Source of the DNA: JBOHWJ01 sp050736615
GTDB taxonomy: Bacteria > Desulfobacterota > Binatia > Binatales > Binataceae
Direction: 5' to 3'
DNA: 13,569 nucleotides
Assembly: GCA_050736615.1 (NCBI GenBank)
Contig: JBOHWL010000072.1
Span: forward strand, 1-13,569
The notes under the pieces are model-generated. The model was not told the origin of the DNA, made no database searches, and saw only the letters and a list, made by a program, of their open reading frames with translations. Every line of letters starts with the position of its first letter. Position 1 is the stretch's first letter. Below, piece by piece: positions 13,441 through 13,569 of this stretch. A program made the translations under genes and the position numbers.

Positions 13441-13569
13441 CGCCGTAACGGCCGCTCGTACCATGCCACGTCCCAGTAGCGGCCGAACTTGCGCCCATTG
13501 GCGGTAAATATCCCGACTGATTTAAAACCAAAGCGCCGATGTAAGGCGGCTGAAGCGGCATTCGGCAGC
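13428..13569 (-). CDS. C-terminal end of a GNAT acetyltransferase, phosphinothricin-acetyltransferase-like (5' end outside window)
   Basis: Only the last 46 residues are in the window. The read-through starts LPNAASAALHRRFGFKSVG, continues with GRKFGRYWDVAWYERPL and ends at a TGA. This is the typical end of the Pat/Bar/YncA group, which acetylates the amino group of phosphinothricin, methionine sulfoximine or related amino-acid analogues (family knowledge); the actual substrate is unknown. The N-x-x-S/A-x-x-L-x-x-x-F-G-F segment is the acetyl-CoA-side motif B. The gene is cut by the window edge and not broken. Its final codons contain the AGGAG used by the MFS gene. Confidence 0.88.
   Translation of the reverse strand, partial: LPNAASAALHRRFGFKSVGIFTANGRKFGRYWDVAWYERPLRRGQE

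Noticed and set aside
1..13569. Defence system, CRISPR array, prophage or biosynthetic cluster
   Set aside because: No regularly spaced repeats, nuclease, helicase, integrase, phage structural or megasynthase genes are visible; the coding content is fully assigned to metabolic, regulatory and membrane functions plus two unknowns.

Overview
The window is chromosomal DNA from a GC-rich bacterium with closely packed genes, many of them overlapping or only a few bases apart. The mix is a tyrosyl-tRNA synthetase, an E. coli-type four-subunit fumarate reductase, a sigma-54 two-component system, several GNAT acetyltransferases and a CATTCTGAGCG/GAATCCC dispersed repeat of the kind seen in many soil and environmental lineages. 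This suggests a soil-type bacterium (Binatota, Acidobacteriota or deltaproteobacteria-like groups would fit), but the window holds no marker that fixes the phylum. No rRNA, tRNA, CRISPR array, phage gene, transposase or plasmid gene was seen.

Left part (1-2880). The 3' end of tyrS (+) meets a GNAT acetyltransferase (-) with interlocking stop codons. Behind the acetyltransferase lies a small basic hypothetical gene on the same strand. Divergent from that pair is a complete crotonase-family gene (+). A 480-base gene-free stretch follows, filled with inverted copies of the dispersed repeat; its two outer ends form a 38-base imperfect terminal inverted repeat.

Middle part (2882-7049). A compact frdABCD operon (-) encodes flavoprotein, iron-sulfur protein and two membrane anchors. 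FAD-linking, catalytic and cluster-binding residues are all present, and a good sigma-70-type promoter lies upstream (TTGTCA-N18-TATACT). Divergent from frdA is an unrecognised 229-residue soluble protein with several Cys and His residues, which converges on the next block.

Right part (7075-13569). All genes here are on the minus strand. In transcription order they are: the end of a phosphinothricin-acetyltransferase-like GNAT (cut by the window edge), an MFS transporter starting at TTG 3 bases later, a Nudix/winged-helix protein of the NrtR type with a degenerate Nudix box, a membrane-anchored CYCGC cysteine-motif protein, a DedA-family membrane protein starting at TTG 3 bases later, then a sensor histidine kinase and its NtrC-type sigma-54 activator overlapping by 4 bases.

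How they fit together: frdABCD links the menaquinol/quinol pool to fumarate (or runs in reverse as succinate oxidation). The kinase/regulator pair would convert an unknown periplasmic signal into sigma-54 transcription. The GNAT and MFS pair may act together in modification and export of a small molecule. I see no clear defence system or biosynthetic cluster. The least explained items are the 229-residue protein, the structured repeat element, and the CYCGC-DedA pair.
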